Shown: piece by piece, positions 36,513-46,700 of the stretch
How the letters are laid out: each line of letters opens with the position of its first letter
Position numbering within the stretch: position 1 is the first letter of the stretch
NCBI GenBank assembly: GCA_022747635.1
Contig: JAKTNV010000003.1
Span: 100,851,454 to 100,915,453, forward strand
Length of the DNA: 64,000 nt
From: Hetaerina americana
Lineage: Eukaryota; Arthropoda; Insecta; Odonata; Calopterygidae
Reading direction: 5' to 3'
Notes under the pieces: generated by a model
Seen by the model: only the letters and a program-made list of their open reading frames with translations
What the model was told of the DNA's origin: nothing
Databases searched by the model: none
Program-made: the position numbers and the translations under genes

Positions 36513-37304
36513 AACGTATGTTTTCTCTATAAGTCGATCACTTTTAGCGTACGAATTGAAATGCCTATCAAATTCCTAAAAAAATGGTGTCTCCATGCTG
36601 TTACATACATTTCATTTATGATTTGAAAAATATTATGTTTCATGAATCGTAAGAGAATAAATAAGCCTTCTGATTGCACGGCTCATCTTCAAAAGTACTG
36701 GAAATTGATTTTTATAGCTTACGCAGAATCGACTTCGTGCAATTGACAAACCTACCGCCTTGAAAGTAGTTTTTACGCTTATGACCTCGACATCTTTTTC
36801 CATTAAAAAAATGAACCATTCATTACTATTGGTGCCTACTTTTATTCATTATCTGCATTACGACGTTTCACATTGAAGTCGTGACTTTTGTAATCGCAAC
36901 TCCCTCATTCGTGGGCATATATAAATCATTAGCCTTCAGTTTAAACATCTGTTTAATATTAAGCTCATCCTTTTTTTCATAAGTCAGATGTACCTTCAAG
37001 ATACGATGAAAATGATGAATGAATTCTCTTTTGTAAGAAGCTAGACTGATTTCCTGTAAAAAACTACGAACGAGCATTCCTCTTTCTGTAACCACATAGG
37101 TATTTGCACCCGTTCCGCCGTGTGTCTGCTTCTTCCTGCTCTGTTGACCCATGCGGGATTTATTTTTTACTCCAGTTTATTGAAAGTGAGAGCTCACTTT
37201 ATTGCTTTCATAACTTACGGGGTGCAGTTATGTATTTACCCGACACCATCATTGTAATGAGCATATTTTTTATCATAACGAGGCATATGGCTTACAAGTG
37301 TTAT
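36513..37304. other. Intergenic, no recognised feature
   Basis: A 94-codon minus frame (36868-37152) is not recognisable and is probably chance. Confidence 0.45.
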
Positions 37305-37309
37305 ATATA

Positions 37310-37351
<42 letters not shown>
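37305..37351. repeat. (TA)n microsatellite
   Basis: The TA tract ends exactly at the mariner-3a terminus and was probably its target. Confidence 0.9.
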
Positions 37352-37354
<3 letters not shown>

Positions 37355-37908
37355 GGTTCGTCCGGAAAATAAGTGTACTGAGCTCAGGAAAAAAAATTTA
37401 TTACACTTTTACATATCTTAAGCTAATATTCCTCAAAATAGGACCCTTGTGAGTCGATACACTTGTTCCAGCGGCGTTCCCATTCCTGGAACGCTCCCGC
37501 GAAGGCATCATCGGGAACCTCTCGAAGACTCGTCGTCGACCTCTTCTCTGCCCTCCACGAACATCTTGTGCCACCGAAAGATCATGTTTCTGGACATGGC
37601 TGACTCCCCGTAAGCCTGGTTAATCATACCGACAGTTTCGGTAGACGATTTCCCAAGCTTTACCGCAAATTTGATGGAATAACGCTGCTCCAAAAACTTC
37701 GGCATCGCGTTCCGTGACGTGGGTCGAGCGTGGAGGTTCGCGTTAACAGAGCTCCTCACTACACCACAGCTCAGAGCCGACTGCCTTTTTCAGCGTCGCT
37801 TGCCAACATACCCCCCTCCAATCGCAGCCCGTTAGAGCGGTGCTGGGCGCGCCTGGAGCGGCGCGCCCAGCCCAGGAGTCAGTACACTTATTTTCCGGAC
37901 GAACCCTG
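37352..37908 (-). mobile_element. mariner-3a, heavily deleted mariner
   Basis: A 557-bp element with ends CAGGGTTCGTCCGGAAAATA and complement, flanked by TA. It retains the 5' region, the first helix-turn-helix and the last ~35 codons of a transposase, joined directly. Compared with mariner-3b (914 bp at 40707-41620) a further ~360 bp is missing. The junction falls in gacgacga, and 3b has GACGACG at both corresponding points, so the deletion could have used that microhomology. Confidence 0.92.
37508..37705 (-). pseudogene. mariner-3 transposase N-terminal fragment
   Basis: From ATG 37705, MPKFLEQRYSIKFAVKLGKS and AYGESAMSRNMIFRWHKMF form the first helix-turn-helix region (residues about 1-60). 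The frame leaves the normal sequence at EEVDDE and stops seven codons later. The C-terminal segment (REVPDDAFAGAFQEWERRWN to YFEEY) follows out of frame at 37424-37525. No catalytic motifs remain. Confidence 0.85.
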
Positions 37909-37970
37909 TATAAATAAATAAATAAATAAATAAATATATATATATATTATATATATATATATATACATGC
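37909..37970. repeat. (AAAT)n/(TA)n low-complexity tract
   Basis: A TAAA tetranucleotide run followed by TA repeats at the mariner-3a right border. Confidence 0.9.
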
Positions 37971-38008
37971 AAACACATATAAACACATTTGTACACACGC
38001 ATGTACAC

Positions 38009-38206
38009 AACAGCGTGTGAAATTCACACATCAGGTTAGGGGGGCCAGTTCTTTTCCCTGTGTCAGTTTCTCAGGAAGATCTGGTACCCAAAAAATACAT
38101 ACAGGTAGTTTGGGTGAAACTTATGGTGCCTAGAGGCGTGCCTTGGGAGTCGATCCCCTGACCTCCGACCAGAAGTCCAATACTCTACCCACTAGACTAC
38201 CATGCC
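38009..38206 (-). repeat. SINE-A copy 4
   Basis: Minus-strand copy: the tRNA-like head at 38140-38206 (complement of ctctacccactagactacca holds the A box; gggagtcgatcccctgacc holds the B box) and the body to gtgtgaaattcacacatcag. The 3' tail is missing. It lies between two TA tracts. Confidence 0.8.
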
Positions 38207-38221
38207 ACTATTTAAATATGC

Positions 38222-38249
38222 ATACATGTATATATATTTTATATATATA

Positions 38250-38314
<65 letters not shown>
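38222..38314. repeat. (TA)n microsatellite
   Basis: An interrupted then pure TA tract of about 90 bp. Confidence 0.95.
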
Positions 38315-38317
<3 letters not shown>

Positions 38318-38319
<2 letters not shown>

Positions 38320-38925
38320 TTAGCACGAATGGACACAGACAAAAACACAGGAACACCCAAAAAAGAGGCTCACTAACTTTCGAATTTTCGGTAGTCGCAG
38401 CCACCTTCATCAAGGAAGAGAGGAATAGAACAATGGAATACGAGGGCTGGAGCGATGGATGGAAGGGGAAGGTGGGGAGAGAATTCGGAAGGGAATGGTT
38501 TGGAGGGCCAGCGTTAGAAGGGTGGGGAAAATGTAGAAGGTAATGGGGGCGGAGGGGGGATGAAAATATGTTTGGAGCAGGGTAATTAATGCCTAATATT
38601 GAATCCTGGCCAATTCCAGGACTCCAAGAGCCAGATGAAGGATTGCTCTAATGTTTTGAGTTTCATTGGAGGATCAGAGGGTGGGAGGGATGCTAAGATG
38701 GATACACTATAGCATTTATCAAAGGGATTGTTGGGTTCGGAGGCGTGTTTGGGGATAGGGAGCATATCAATTGGGGAAGAATTCTTGCATGAGGCCCGGT
38801 GGTTGTTAATTCTAATATTAAGGGGTGTGATACACTGTCCAATATAATAGGCAAGGCAAATTTCCAAAGTTAGTTAGTCTCGTTTTTGTGTGTTTCTGTG
38901 TTTATGTTTGTGTCCACTAGTGCTT
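38318..38925 (-). mobile_element. PLE fragment with inverted ends
   Basis: A GIY-YIG remnant (38586-38867) lies between two copies of an end sequence in opposite orientation: 38318-38365 (tagcacgaatggacacagac) and the complement of 38880-38925 (agcactagtggacacaaaca). On the minus strand 38375-38410 has TTGATGA, a stem GGTGG...CTACC and GAAA, a degenerate hammerhead-like core lacking the first C. The layout fits a truncated Penelope-like element. Confidence 0.6.
38586..38867 (-). pseudogene. PLE GIY-YIG endonuclease domain, remnant
   Basis: About 93 codons: CLAYYIGQCITPLNIRINNH matches the second half of a GIY-YIG domain (YIGQT..L..RI..HR). The downstream LKTLEQSFIWLLESWNWPGF resembles the C-terminal Glu-containing helix and tail of PLE endonucleases. 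The preceding G-Y strand and the whole reverse transcriptase are missing, and no ATG is present at the start. It differs in sequence from the 20.2-21.4 kb PLE and so belongs to another PLE lineage. Confidence 0.65.
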
Positions 38926-38980
38926 ATGCATTATTAAGTGTTATACATTATTATTCACGTCCGTGAGACTTTCAAAAAGT

Positions 38981-38981
38981 G

Positions 38982-39048
<67 letters not shown>
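38981..39048. repeat. (TA)n microsatellite
   Basis: A pure TA tract of about 68 bp. Confidence 0.95.
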
Positions 39049-39057
<9 letters not shown>

Positions 39058-39092
39058 ATACATAAATAGATATATAAAAACACTTTTTTTCT

Positions 39093-39125
<33 letters not shown>

Positions 39126-39131
39126 AGTATA

Positions 39132-39308
39132 CAATTTTTTTAAACATTGTAAACAATCACAGAAACAACACAGGCAATGCTAGCGTCACGCAACTTGGCT
39201 CAGAGAAGGCAGACAAGCCACTGAAGCTATCTGACCTCGTCCAGCGGCTACTCGCGTCGTCAGCACTTCATGCGGCACGAACGGGTACTACTTTCCGGAT
39301 GACCCTCG
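39132..39308 (-). mobile_element. mariner-2 5' end fragment
   Basis: Identical or nearly so to the first ~177 bp of mariner-2 (minus sense): the terminus at 39308 is followed by TA, and homology runs through the leader to the start codon region (aaacattgtaaacaatcac) and stops at a T-run near 39132. The other end is missing. It lies between two TA tracts, so slippage or recombination in those tracts may have removed the rest. Confidence 0.9.
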
Positions 39309-39367
39309 TATATATATATATATATAGACACATGCAACATATTTTTTCGATAGATACATGTATATAT

Positions 39368-39634
39368 GGGTCGCGGTAGTCCAGGGGTAGAGCGTTGGAC
39401 TACTGACCGGGGAGCCCGGGATCGATTCCCGGGCAAGCCTATCTAGACACCTAAAGCTCCAACTCTGTGATTCGGGTACCAGATCATTCTGGGAAATCAT
39501 AACCAGCACAGGGAAAGGAACTGGCCTCCCTACCCTGATGTATGAATTTCACACGCCGTTGGACTTAGTACTGTGTGAACTCCACCATTACCTACTAAAC
39601 CGACCTTCGGGTTGATTACTGTGTAAATGGTTTT
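39368..39634 (+). repeat. SINE-A copy 5, full length (reference copy)
   Basis: This is the best SINE-A copy: head gggtcgcggtagtccagggg with A box, B box gggatcgattcccgg, then a conserved body (gattcgggtaccagatcatt, ccctgatgtatgaatttcac, acgccgttggacttagtact, accgaccttcgggttgatta). Length is about 265 bp. Six copies occur in the window. Transcription by RNA polymerase III and mobilisation by a LINE are inferred from the boxes and the general behaviour of SINEs. Confidence 0.85.
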
Positions 39635-39653
39635 ATACACACATATATAAATG

Positions 39654-39655
<2 letters not shown>

Positions 39656-39745
<90 letters not shown>
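39656..39745. repeat. (TA)n microsatellite
   Basis: A TA tract of about 90 bp immediately after the SINE-A tail. Confidence 0.95.
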
Positions 39746-39748
<3 letters not shown>

Positions 39749-40230
39749 GCGTGAAGAACATTTTGAACAAGTGACACGGGTGTCCCTCATTGCAGCCTTT
39801 GAAACTTTGCGATAAAATAGACTAGTTTCTGTTTAACGAATTTATTTTACCGTTTGGAGCTAAACGGATGAATCCAAGTGTAAGATTCTATAGGTATGGA
39901 GAAAAGTATGAAAGAAGGTAAATCAAGTTTTCAAACTGATCGTTCGCAAACACGTATTCTTCGATACATATGAAATGCTCGTGGGGAAAAAATGAATTCA
40001 ATCATTAAAGGTGATGAATTTTTTCATCATAAAGGATGACTTTTCAAGAATTAAGACTTGTTCAATAGCTCCAAAGGAGCGTGTTTGCATGCATTACGGT
40101 ACACACCGCAAAAAACGTTGCATTAAACGTTTTGTGTTATTCATAAAGTGATGTCATCATTTTGAATTCCTGGTTGTTCAACAAATAGTTAACTCATTAA
40201 AGTAAGATCTGGTTCTTTCCCGGCGTATTG
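39746..40230. other. Intergenic, no recognised feature
   Basis: AT-rich, no gene. Confidence 0.5.
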
Positions 40231-40417
40231 AGTGTAGAAATTCCGCTCGGTTATTCCACTGGGTGAGAGTATCCATTCTGGCCGACGTTTCTATGCTCGA
40301 CTCGGCGGGCATCGTCTTCAGAGCAAATGTAGAGACGATACCTGAGTCGAGCGTTAAAACTTCGGCCAGAATGGAGACTCTCACCCGGTGGAATGCCCGA
40401 AAGGAATTTCTACTGTT
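40231..40417. repeat. PLE-like inverted repeat
   Basis: Arms of about 87 bp (40231-40317 and 40329-40417) share gtagaaattcc, gggtgagagt, ccattctggccga and gctcgactc in opposite orientation around a ~12-bp centre. The arms are diverged by roughly a quarter, so the pair is not a fresh duplication. The motif content resembles Penelope-like element termini. Confidence 0.65.
40279..40324 (-). ncRNA. Candidate hammerhead core
   Basis: On the minus strand: GCT, CTGAAGA, then a stem ATGC...GCAT, then GAAAC and GTC, then GGC. All conserved hammerhead blocks occur in order. GCT and GGC can pair as a short stem I, and ACGT could form a very short or dimeric stem III as described for PLE hammerheads. 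The opposite arm has GTAGAGA and AAAAC in place of the core blocks, so only this arm keeps it. Self-cleavage is not shown. Confidence 0.4.
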
Positions 40418-40706
40418 AACTCCTGATGTACTTCAAGAGTTTTCTATTCAAGTATTCAGCCCGCGTGAAAACCTGATCCGATCCCCGTCAAGTAATTTTG
40501 CGAAATCAAACGGCCTACAACATACAACACTTCACTGGCTTTCGAAACGAGGTGAACCTAATTTCTTACAGCAGTAGCAGGGACAATATAATTTCATGTT
40601 GCGACAACAAATCTTTAATTCTTGTGTCCGCATCTTATTGCTGTTGCCAATAGACCATGATGATTCACAGACTGAAGAAACCGTCTGATTTGGCAATTAT
40701 CATTTA

Positions 40707-41620
40707 CAGGGTTCGTCCGGAAAATAAGTGTACTGATTTTTTCCCGCCGCTCCAGGCGCGCCCAGCACCGCGCTGACGGGCTGCGATTGGAGGGGGGTAT
40801 GTCGGCAAGCGACGCTGAAAAAGGCAGTCGGCTCTGAGCTGTGGTGTAGTGAGGAGCTCTGTTAACGCGAACCTCCACGCTCGACCCACGTCACGGAACG
40901 CGATGCCGAAGTTTTTGGAGCAGCGTTATTCCATCAAATTTGCGGTAAAGCTTGGGAAATCGTCTACCGAAACTGTCGGTTTGATTAACCAGGCTTACGG
41001 GGAGTCAGCCATGTCCAGAAATATGATCTTTCGGTGGCACAAGATGTTCGTGGAGGGCAGAGAAGAGGTCGACGACGAACCACGGCCTGGACGCCCATCA
41101 AAAATGTGCGAAAAGTTCGCGATGTACTGAACTCTGATCGTCGTCTTAGTGTTCGAATGATAGCAGAGCAGTGTAATGTGCCAAAAACAATAGTGCACGA
41201 GATTAAAAACATCTGGCGAGCGATCAAAAACATCTGGCGGCTGCATCACGACAGTGCGCCGTCTCACACCGCGCTTGTCGTGTCGGACTTCTTGGCCAAG
41301 CACGGCGTGGCAACGCTGCCGCACCCGCCCTACAGCCCGGACTTGGCACCACCGGACTTCTTTCTGTTCCCGAAGATAAAGAGGAGTTTGAAAGGAACGC
41401 GATACGGGACTTTGGACGCCGTCAAAGAGGCCGTGACGACGTGTCTTCGAGAGGTTCCCGATGATGCCTTCGCGGGAGCGTTCCAGGAATGGGAACGCCG
41501 CTGGAACAAGTGTATCGACTCACAAGGGTCCTATTTTGAGGAATATTAGCTTAAGATATGTAAAAAAGTAATAAATTTTTTTTCCTGAGCTCAGTACACT
41601 TATTTTCCGGACGAACCCTG
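40707..41620 (+). mobile_element. mariner-3b, internally deleted mariner
   Basis: A 914-bp element with the same termini as mariner-3a and flanking TA (40705-40706 and 41621-41622). It retains about two thirds of a transposase. The segment holding the first catalytic Asp is deleted; the deletion site shows a duplicated 'atcaaaaacatctggcg' block. Non-autonomous. Confidence 0.93.
40903..41549 (+). pseudogene. mariner-3 transposase, frameshifted, catalytic core deleted
   Basis: From ATG 40903, MPKFLEQRYSIKFAVKLGKS begins the first helix-turn-helix and DDEPRPGRPSK is the linker with GRP. The frame then runs to a stop near 41129, while the adjacent frame continues with KVRDVLNSDRRLSVRMIAEQ and CNVPKTIVHEI as the second helix-turn-helix. 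After KNIWRAIKNIWR it resumes at LHHDSAPSHTALV and ends YFEEY. Two catalytic Asp remain (HHDSAPSH and SPDLAPPDFF, 34 residues apart), but the first (normally in a GDE motif) is in the deleted part. This confirms a mariner of the DD34D type that cannot transpose by itself. Confidence 0.9.
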
Positions 41621-41622
41621 TA

Positions 41623-44532
41623 TGTTCTCAAAGCAAGTGGAGGTCATATGATGAGTTCTTTGCGTATAGTTGCACGAATAGTAAAAATGTATTGGTTTTG
41701 ACAGCATTCAACGTGAAATCGGTCACCTGCACGAGCCTCTTAATTTATAAAGGTACCCTATCTTACATTTTAATTTATTGTAAATTGTTAATTTGAAATA
41801 GTCGACCGTTGATTGGAAACTGCCAGGGTCATAAAGGAATATTTGCATGAGAAAATGGCCGCCTATTTTTTTACCATGGCGTCACCATTCATATAGGGAA
41901 TAATGGGAACGTCTCAGTGATTACAGTATTCGCAAAATGTTACCTATCCTGTTCTCTCTTATTTTTACTTATCGCAAATCATAATAAATTAAGCTGTTAA
42001 ATTAATTGATTTTACATTAAAATATCCACCATTATCTTCAACCAGTTTATGAGAGAGGTAATGTCGCTAAGTTCTTCATTTCTTGACCGTTTCCAAGTAC
42101 TTTAAAATCCTACTTTTAGTTCCCATTTCATGTAACCTAGGTAAGATAATTTCACTTCAAATTTTAGGGTTTAGGGTAGGGATTTTTTCAAGACGACATA
42201 AATGCGCACCGCTTTTAAGCTTGAATGTCAGAATAATTCTGTATTAGCTCCTTGAAATACGCAAAACAGCAATGATTTAGCGGAGCACCCCCGTTAGTAT
42301 TCTGAATCGCGGGGGCAAAAATATGAAAATTTAGCTCGCGTCCTCAAGGTGTGGTTGATTCCTAAGCGATTTGCGATCCGGAGCGGTAAGAATGTTGAGG
42401 AACTCTCCTTTAAAATAACGCTGCGAAAGTTTTTTTTCCTGCTCTCACGCTGGCAAGGTCTTCGTGGCTATTGAAGAAAAGTTTCTCCTCTCTCTCTGCC
42501 GGCTGAATTCATTGAGATTCTGATGATGGCATGCACTGTGGAACAGCTCCAGCGAAGAAGTCAGTCACGCACGGCTAGAGGGCCATTAGACGGGTCCGAC
42601 GGCGATAGTTGAGCGCATGTGGAGGAGGAACGGATAGCCGGCGTGTGAATGAGTTAAGGACAGAATACACGAGATACCTTAAAGAAATAAGAACTGTTGA
42701 GCGCATCTATGGATGGCGTTAACGGATGCATGTGAACGATGAACTCTCCCCATCTCCGATCATAAAGCAGGCTCGTCGTTTCCTCCTTGACGGAAATGCG
42801 GAAGAGGACGACTTTTCGAATTTCTATCGCGATATTTTTAGTCAGTTCCGCAGGGTACGTCACTAAAGAATACTGCTCGGACTTATTAAAAATTGCAGTC
42901 ACTCGTACGAATAAGGTCAGCTACCGGGAAACCAAATATAATTCGGGCGTGGCAGCATTTAGTTTATTCTTATTCACCTCAGCAGTGTCCTTTCCATTAT
43001 TTGAATTTTATCTCTGACAATCTCGCAAGTTTCAAAGAATGTCTCGTTAAAGATGGGTGTGCTTACCGTGAATTCTCGCTTTATGTTTTTAATTTTGGCG
43101 ACGATTCATTGCAGTTATGCATTTCATTGACAGTGAAATCGCTTTCACTGCAATAATCGAGCTGAAAACTTCATCCGAACCCTGAAGGGGTGTGGCTCAG
43201 CCCGATGTAGATCTGGATCCTCATAGTGTGTTCCAAAACCATTACACCGTGCAACACAATATAGACGGTATTTCATCTGAAACCCCGACTAATGAATGAA
43301 GTTTTTTAATTTACCGACTCATGGAATACATGTATAATTAGTGGTCTTCCATCAGCAAATATTGTGTGATATTTTAAAAGTAGGCGACTTTAATGCATTT
43401 AATCTGCGCAATAAATAAGTTGGCAGGTTGATGGAAAACTTTTAATTTAAATTTTGAATTAGTGCCAAGGAAATGTAATTCAGAATTGACTCACCCAAAA
43501 CATCATTTACTGGCATAAAGGTACGTGAATCAACCCGATTGTGAATGTAAACTAACCCGAATTGAATTACTGTTTTCTTGAGCTGACTGTATTCAATGGA
43601 GGACATTTCATCATGTTCCGTAATGGATATTTAGCCTGAAACCAATTTTTGTGTAATATAAAATATTTTTAATCTGTGCTTATGACTGAACAGCTATAAA
43701 AAATATAGCTTAGGTTGAAGGAAGTCAATGCATCTGATCACCTTTTGTTAATTGCTTAGTATTATCTGGCAATTTCATCTTTAAACCAGTACCAGATGTG
43801 AATGATTTGACAGAACTCGGTAGAAATCGTTGGTTTGTTTTTTCGGTTACGCATATTTTCCAAGAGAGACCAAATAAGTTCATTCTGAAAATTTATATAA
43901 ATGCGGTTCTGATTGTGAAATGATGAGCCTTTAGTTTTTTTTTCATGAAAAAGATTTCCAGTCGTAACATTGAATGCGCATTGCTTTCCTCGCCTTTGCT
44001 TTCCATCCACTCGTCTCTTCTAGTCGCAACTTCTCTGTTCCTTCGGTGGGCGAAGAATAAAAGGAATTTTTCATGTTCATGGATGATATGGTTTTTCTAA
44101 AGACTCTCTAAAATATTGACGAGGTTAAATAGAGAAACTTGTTCATTCTATGTACATAAAACTCACAAGATTTTGTAATAGTTTTCATTTCCTCTGCGTA
44201 ACTCCATTAGTATTCATTTCATAATATATCGTATAGCTTCCGTGTGAATACATTGAATTTAACATGCAATGAAATGCAATGGTTTGATAAAAAATAGAAA
44301 TGGCTATTAAAAGTGCATTTAATTTGATAATCACCGTCTTTTTCCTGTAGTTTGGTAAATTAGCTATTTCTGTTTTACGTAGAAGCTAATTTTCTCGAAA
44401 TTGCAGATTCTGGTGAAAATGAACTCCAGACACGCAATATATTTTTTTAGTGTAACGTGTTCTTATAAGTTTAAAATGAGGCTATATTGACAAATACGAT
44501 TGCAAAAGCTCTTTAGGCTGTGTGTTATGCGT
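41623..44532. other. Intergenic, no recognised feature
   Basis: No gene or shared repeat recognised in 2.9 kb. Confidence 0.5.
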
Positions 44533-44632
44533 AATTTTTCGGGTACCAGATCTTCCTGGGAAACCACAACCTGCTCGGGGAAATGAGTTGCCATCACATG
44601 TCAAGGCGATCATCAGGTTGATTACTGCGGTT
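44533..44632 (+). repeat. SINE-A copy 6, body fragment
   Basis: Contains tttttcgggtaccagatctt, cctgggaaaccacaacc and the 'catcaggttgattactg' 3' end. The central hormone-like 'gtgaatttcacacg' block and the tRNA-like head are missing. Confidence 0.7.
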
Positions 44633-45199
44633 TTTGGTTTTTAGTGCTCTGATGGCTTTCGCTCCGTAAAGACATTTCCTTAAAAAATGTTATGAAAAAC
44701 CAGACGCTGGATTGGAATCAATGGAATTGGGGTCGGCGGTTAGCTCACGAAACATCAGAGTTGGTATGGTATCGTTCGCAAACATTGACCTCAGCTGAGA
44801 AACTGTAGTTTATAAATTAATGCTATTATTCAATTTTGAGCATTAACACCCCCTACCGTTAGTAGTTTAAATGTATGTGATAAGTCCGGCCGAATTAGTC
44901 TGCAGTTGCAGACATCGTAGGTTATTTGCTGAATCCGTCGCTCTGTACTCTAAGCTAAATGAATTTATTTAGAAGAATACCACAGTAACTCAATAACATC
45001 TCCAATATTCTTTTAATTCTTGTTTAGGTTTATCTTTTATTACTTTTAATGCATTTGTTTAGGTGATTTCATTATCCTCATTCGATCGTGAATTGGTTTT
45101 GAACTAAGTTTACATATTCAATTAACGTTTTGTAGTCTTATTTCCCTGAATTCATAAAGTGCGGGGTTAAATTAAGGATTTCCGGAGAAGTCCTCCTAA
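44633..45199. other. Intergenic, no recognised feature
   Basis: Nothing recognised. Confidence 0.5.
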
Positions 45200-46700
45200 T
45201 GGACATGTTCTTTAACAGATCCCAGTGTCAGCGTTTCCTTGGGCGTGAAATTTCTTGCTGTGGGTCTCCATTCGTTCCCGCCGGGATTGGCGCCTGGTAC
45301 GGAGGATTCCGAGAGAAGGGAGGCAAAGGCCGGATTTCCTCGAGATCCACTTAGAATGGACGGGCGGGGAGCAGTGAGTGCAGCATCCGAGACAAACTAC
45401 ACCGCATTGAATGCACAAAGCGGTTTTAGGAGAATTGAGTGTTTCGCATGGTTCATCTGAAGAATGGACGAATCCGGAAACCCGAGCTGGAGGGACGTAC
45501 GTAAAAGTTCCGTCGCTTCGTCGGAGGGGTTCGGCTTCTGCTTTGAAGGTCCATCTGTCTGTCACCAGTAGGGCGTGGGTGGGGGGTGTGAGGAGAGTAG
45601 AGGGAAAAGAACAACGCTCCGGCGACGGAGAAAGTGCCTCTCTTTGATGAAAAAGTGCGCTATCGCGAGCGTTCGGAGCCAGAGAATGTCACTGTTTGTT
45701 GGCATGGTTTCCATGGGATACTTGGAGAACTTCGGAGAGTGGGGTGGAGGAACGCGCTCGTAGGAAGGGTGGTGGGGGGAAAGGTGAGCGAGAGGGAAAG
45801 GGAGGGATGGGGGTCGGTGCGGGGTGGGGGGGCAGGAAGGCCGTCCGGAAGATGGGGCTCGGAGGGGCGGGAGGTAAGTGGAATCCGCACGGCGATCTGC
45901 CGCGAGGCGTGAGGGGGCGAAGTAAAAACAAAAAAAAACAGAGGAGGATCGCACCGCGGAGGTGCGATCAAATCGCACGTTTGGCGTCATGTCGTGGAAG
46001 TGGGCACGGATAAAAAAAATGAACGCTTACGGCGTACCGGAGGTGGAGTGGGGAGGTTTGGGTAGTGCGCCCGAGGAGGGAGGAGAAAGGAAAAGGAAAG
46101 GAGAGGAGAGGGGCGACATAGTAATGGGAGGCCATTCGGGAAAGTATAAAAAAATATCGCTCAGTGGAAAGTGCAGTTTTGAAGTCTCCCGTCGCACGAG
46201 CAATTCGCTGCTCTCCCCCGAGATGACTTTCACTGCCGCACGTAGATACGTAAGTTGTCGCCGTCCGTTTTAAGTTTTCGGAAGGGCGAGGAAGTACGAG
46301 TTGGGCATCCCTTCCAACCCTCTTCCTCTCTCTCCCCTCATTTGCAAATCCTTGACTTGCACCTCCCTCCCTGCAGACTCGACCTGCCTTCTCTCTTCCC
46401 ATGGGCGCCAGACCTCTTCCTTCCCTTCTCCCCCGCCTTTCCAATCCTACGCTTGGCTTCCCCCGCCCAAGGGTTATCCTATCAATATTCAGCGTCCAAC
46501 CGCCTGGGCTCGAGATTCGCCAAAGACAAGGGGTTCAAGCTCGGGACAAGCTCGCTCACGTGCATGGGGGAAAGGGGGAAAAAAGGGAGGGAGACAGCTA
46601 AAAAAAAACGAGTGGAAGAAATCCGAGCCTAGGGTTTTCCGACGGCAGTAAATAAGAGAATGGGCTGGAAAGGTGAGGGGGGGGGGGTATCGAAAAGAGG
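45200..46700. other. GC- and CpG-rich segment
   Basis: A 1.5-kb stretch clearly richer in G+C and CpG than its neighbours, with strong purine/pyrimidine strand bias (ggagg-type runs at 45760-45850 and 46070-46110). It has many overlapping open frames on both strands, as GC-rich DNA always does, and none shows a recognisable domain. A perfect 9-bp-stem hairpin (GATCGCACC / GGTGCGATC) lies at 45947-45969, and a G11 run at 46677-46687. It could be a promoter or 5' exon region; see the entry at 46145. Confidence 0.4.
46145..46250 (+). promoter_or_regulatory. Candidate TATA/initiator promoter and short first exon
   Basis: TATAAAA at 46145-46151 is 30 bases upstream of the A of GCAGTT (46173-46178), a one-mismatch arthropod initiator. 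About 48 bases further an ATG with a purine at -3 (46223) opens MTFTAARRY, followed directly by a GTAAGT donor-like sequence at 46250. Each element is weak, and only their spacing is suggestive. No downstream exon was identified. Confidence 0.2.

Noticed and set aside
42160..42185. Telomere-like repeat (gggtttagggtaggg)
   Set aside because: Only two imperfect units of a plant-type motif, far from any array; likely chance.
45212..45565. 117-codon Cys-rich minus-strand frame
   Set aside because: The Cys spacing matches no family I know, no signal peptide is evident, and GC-rich composition explains the openness.
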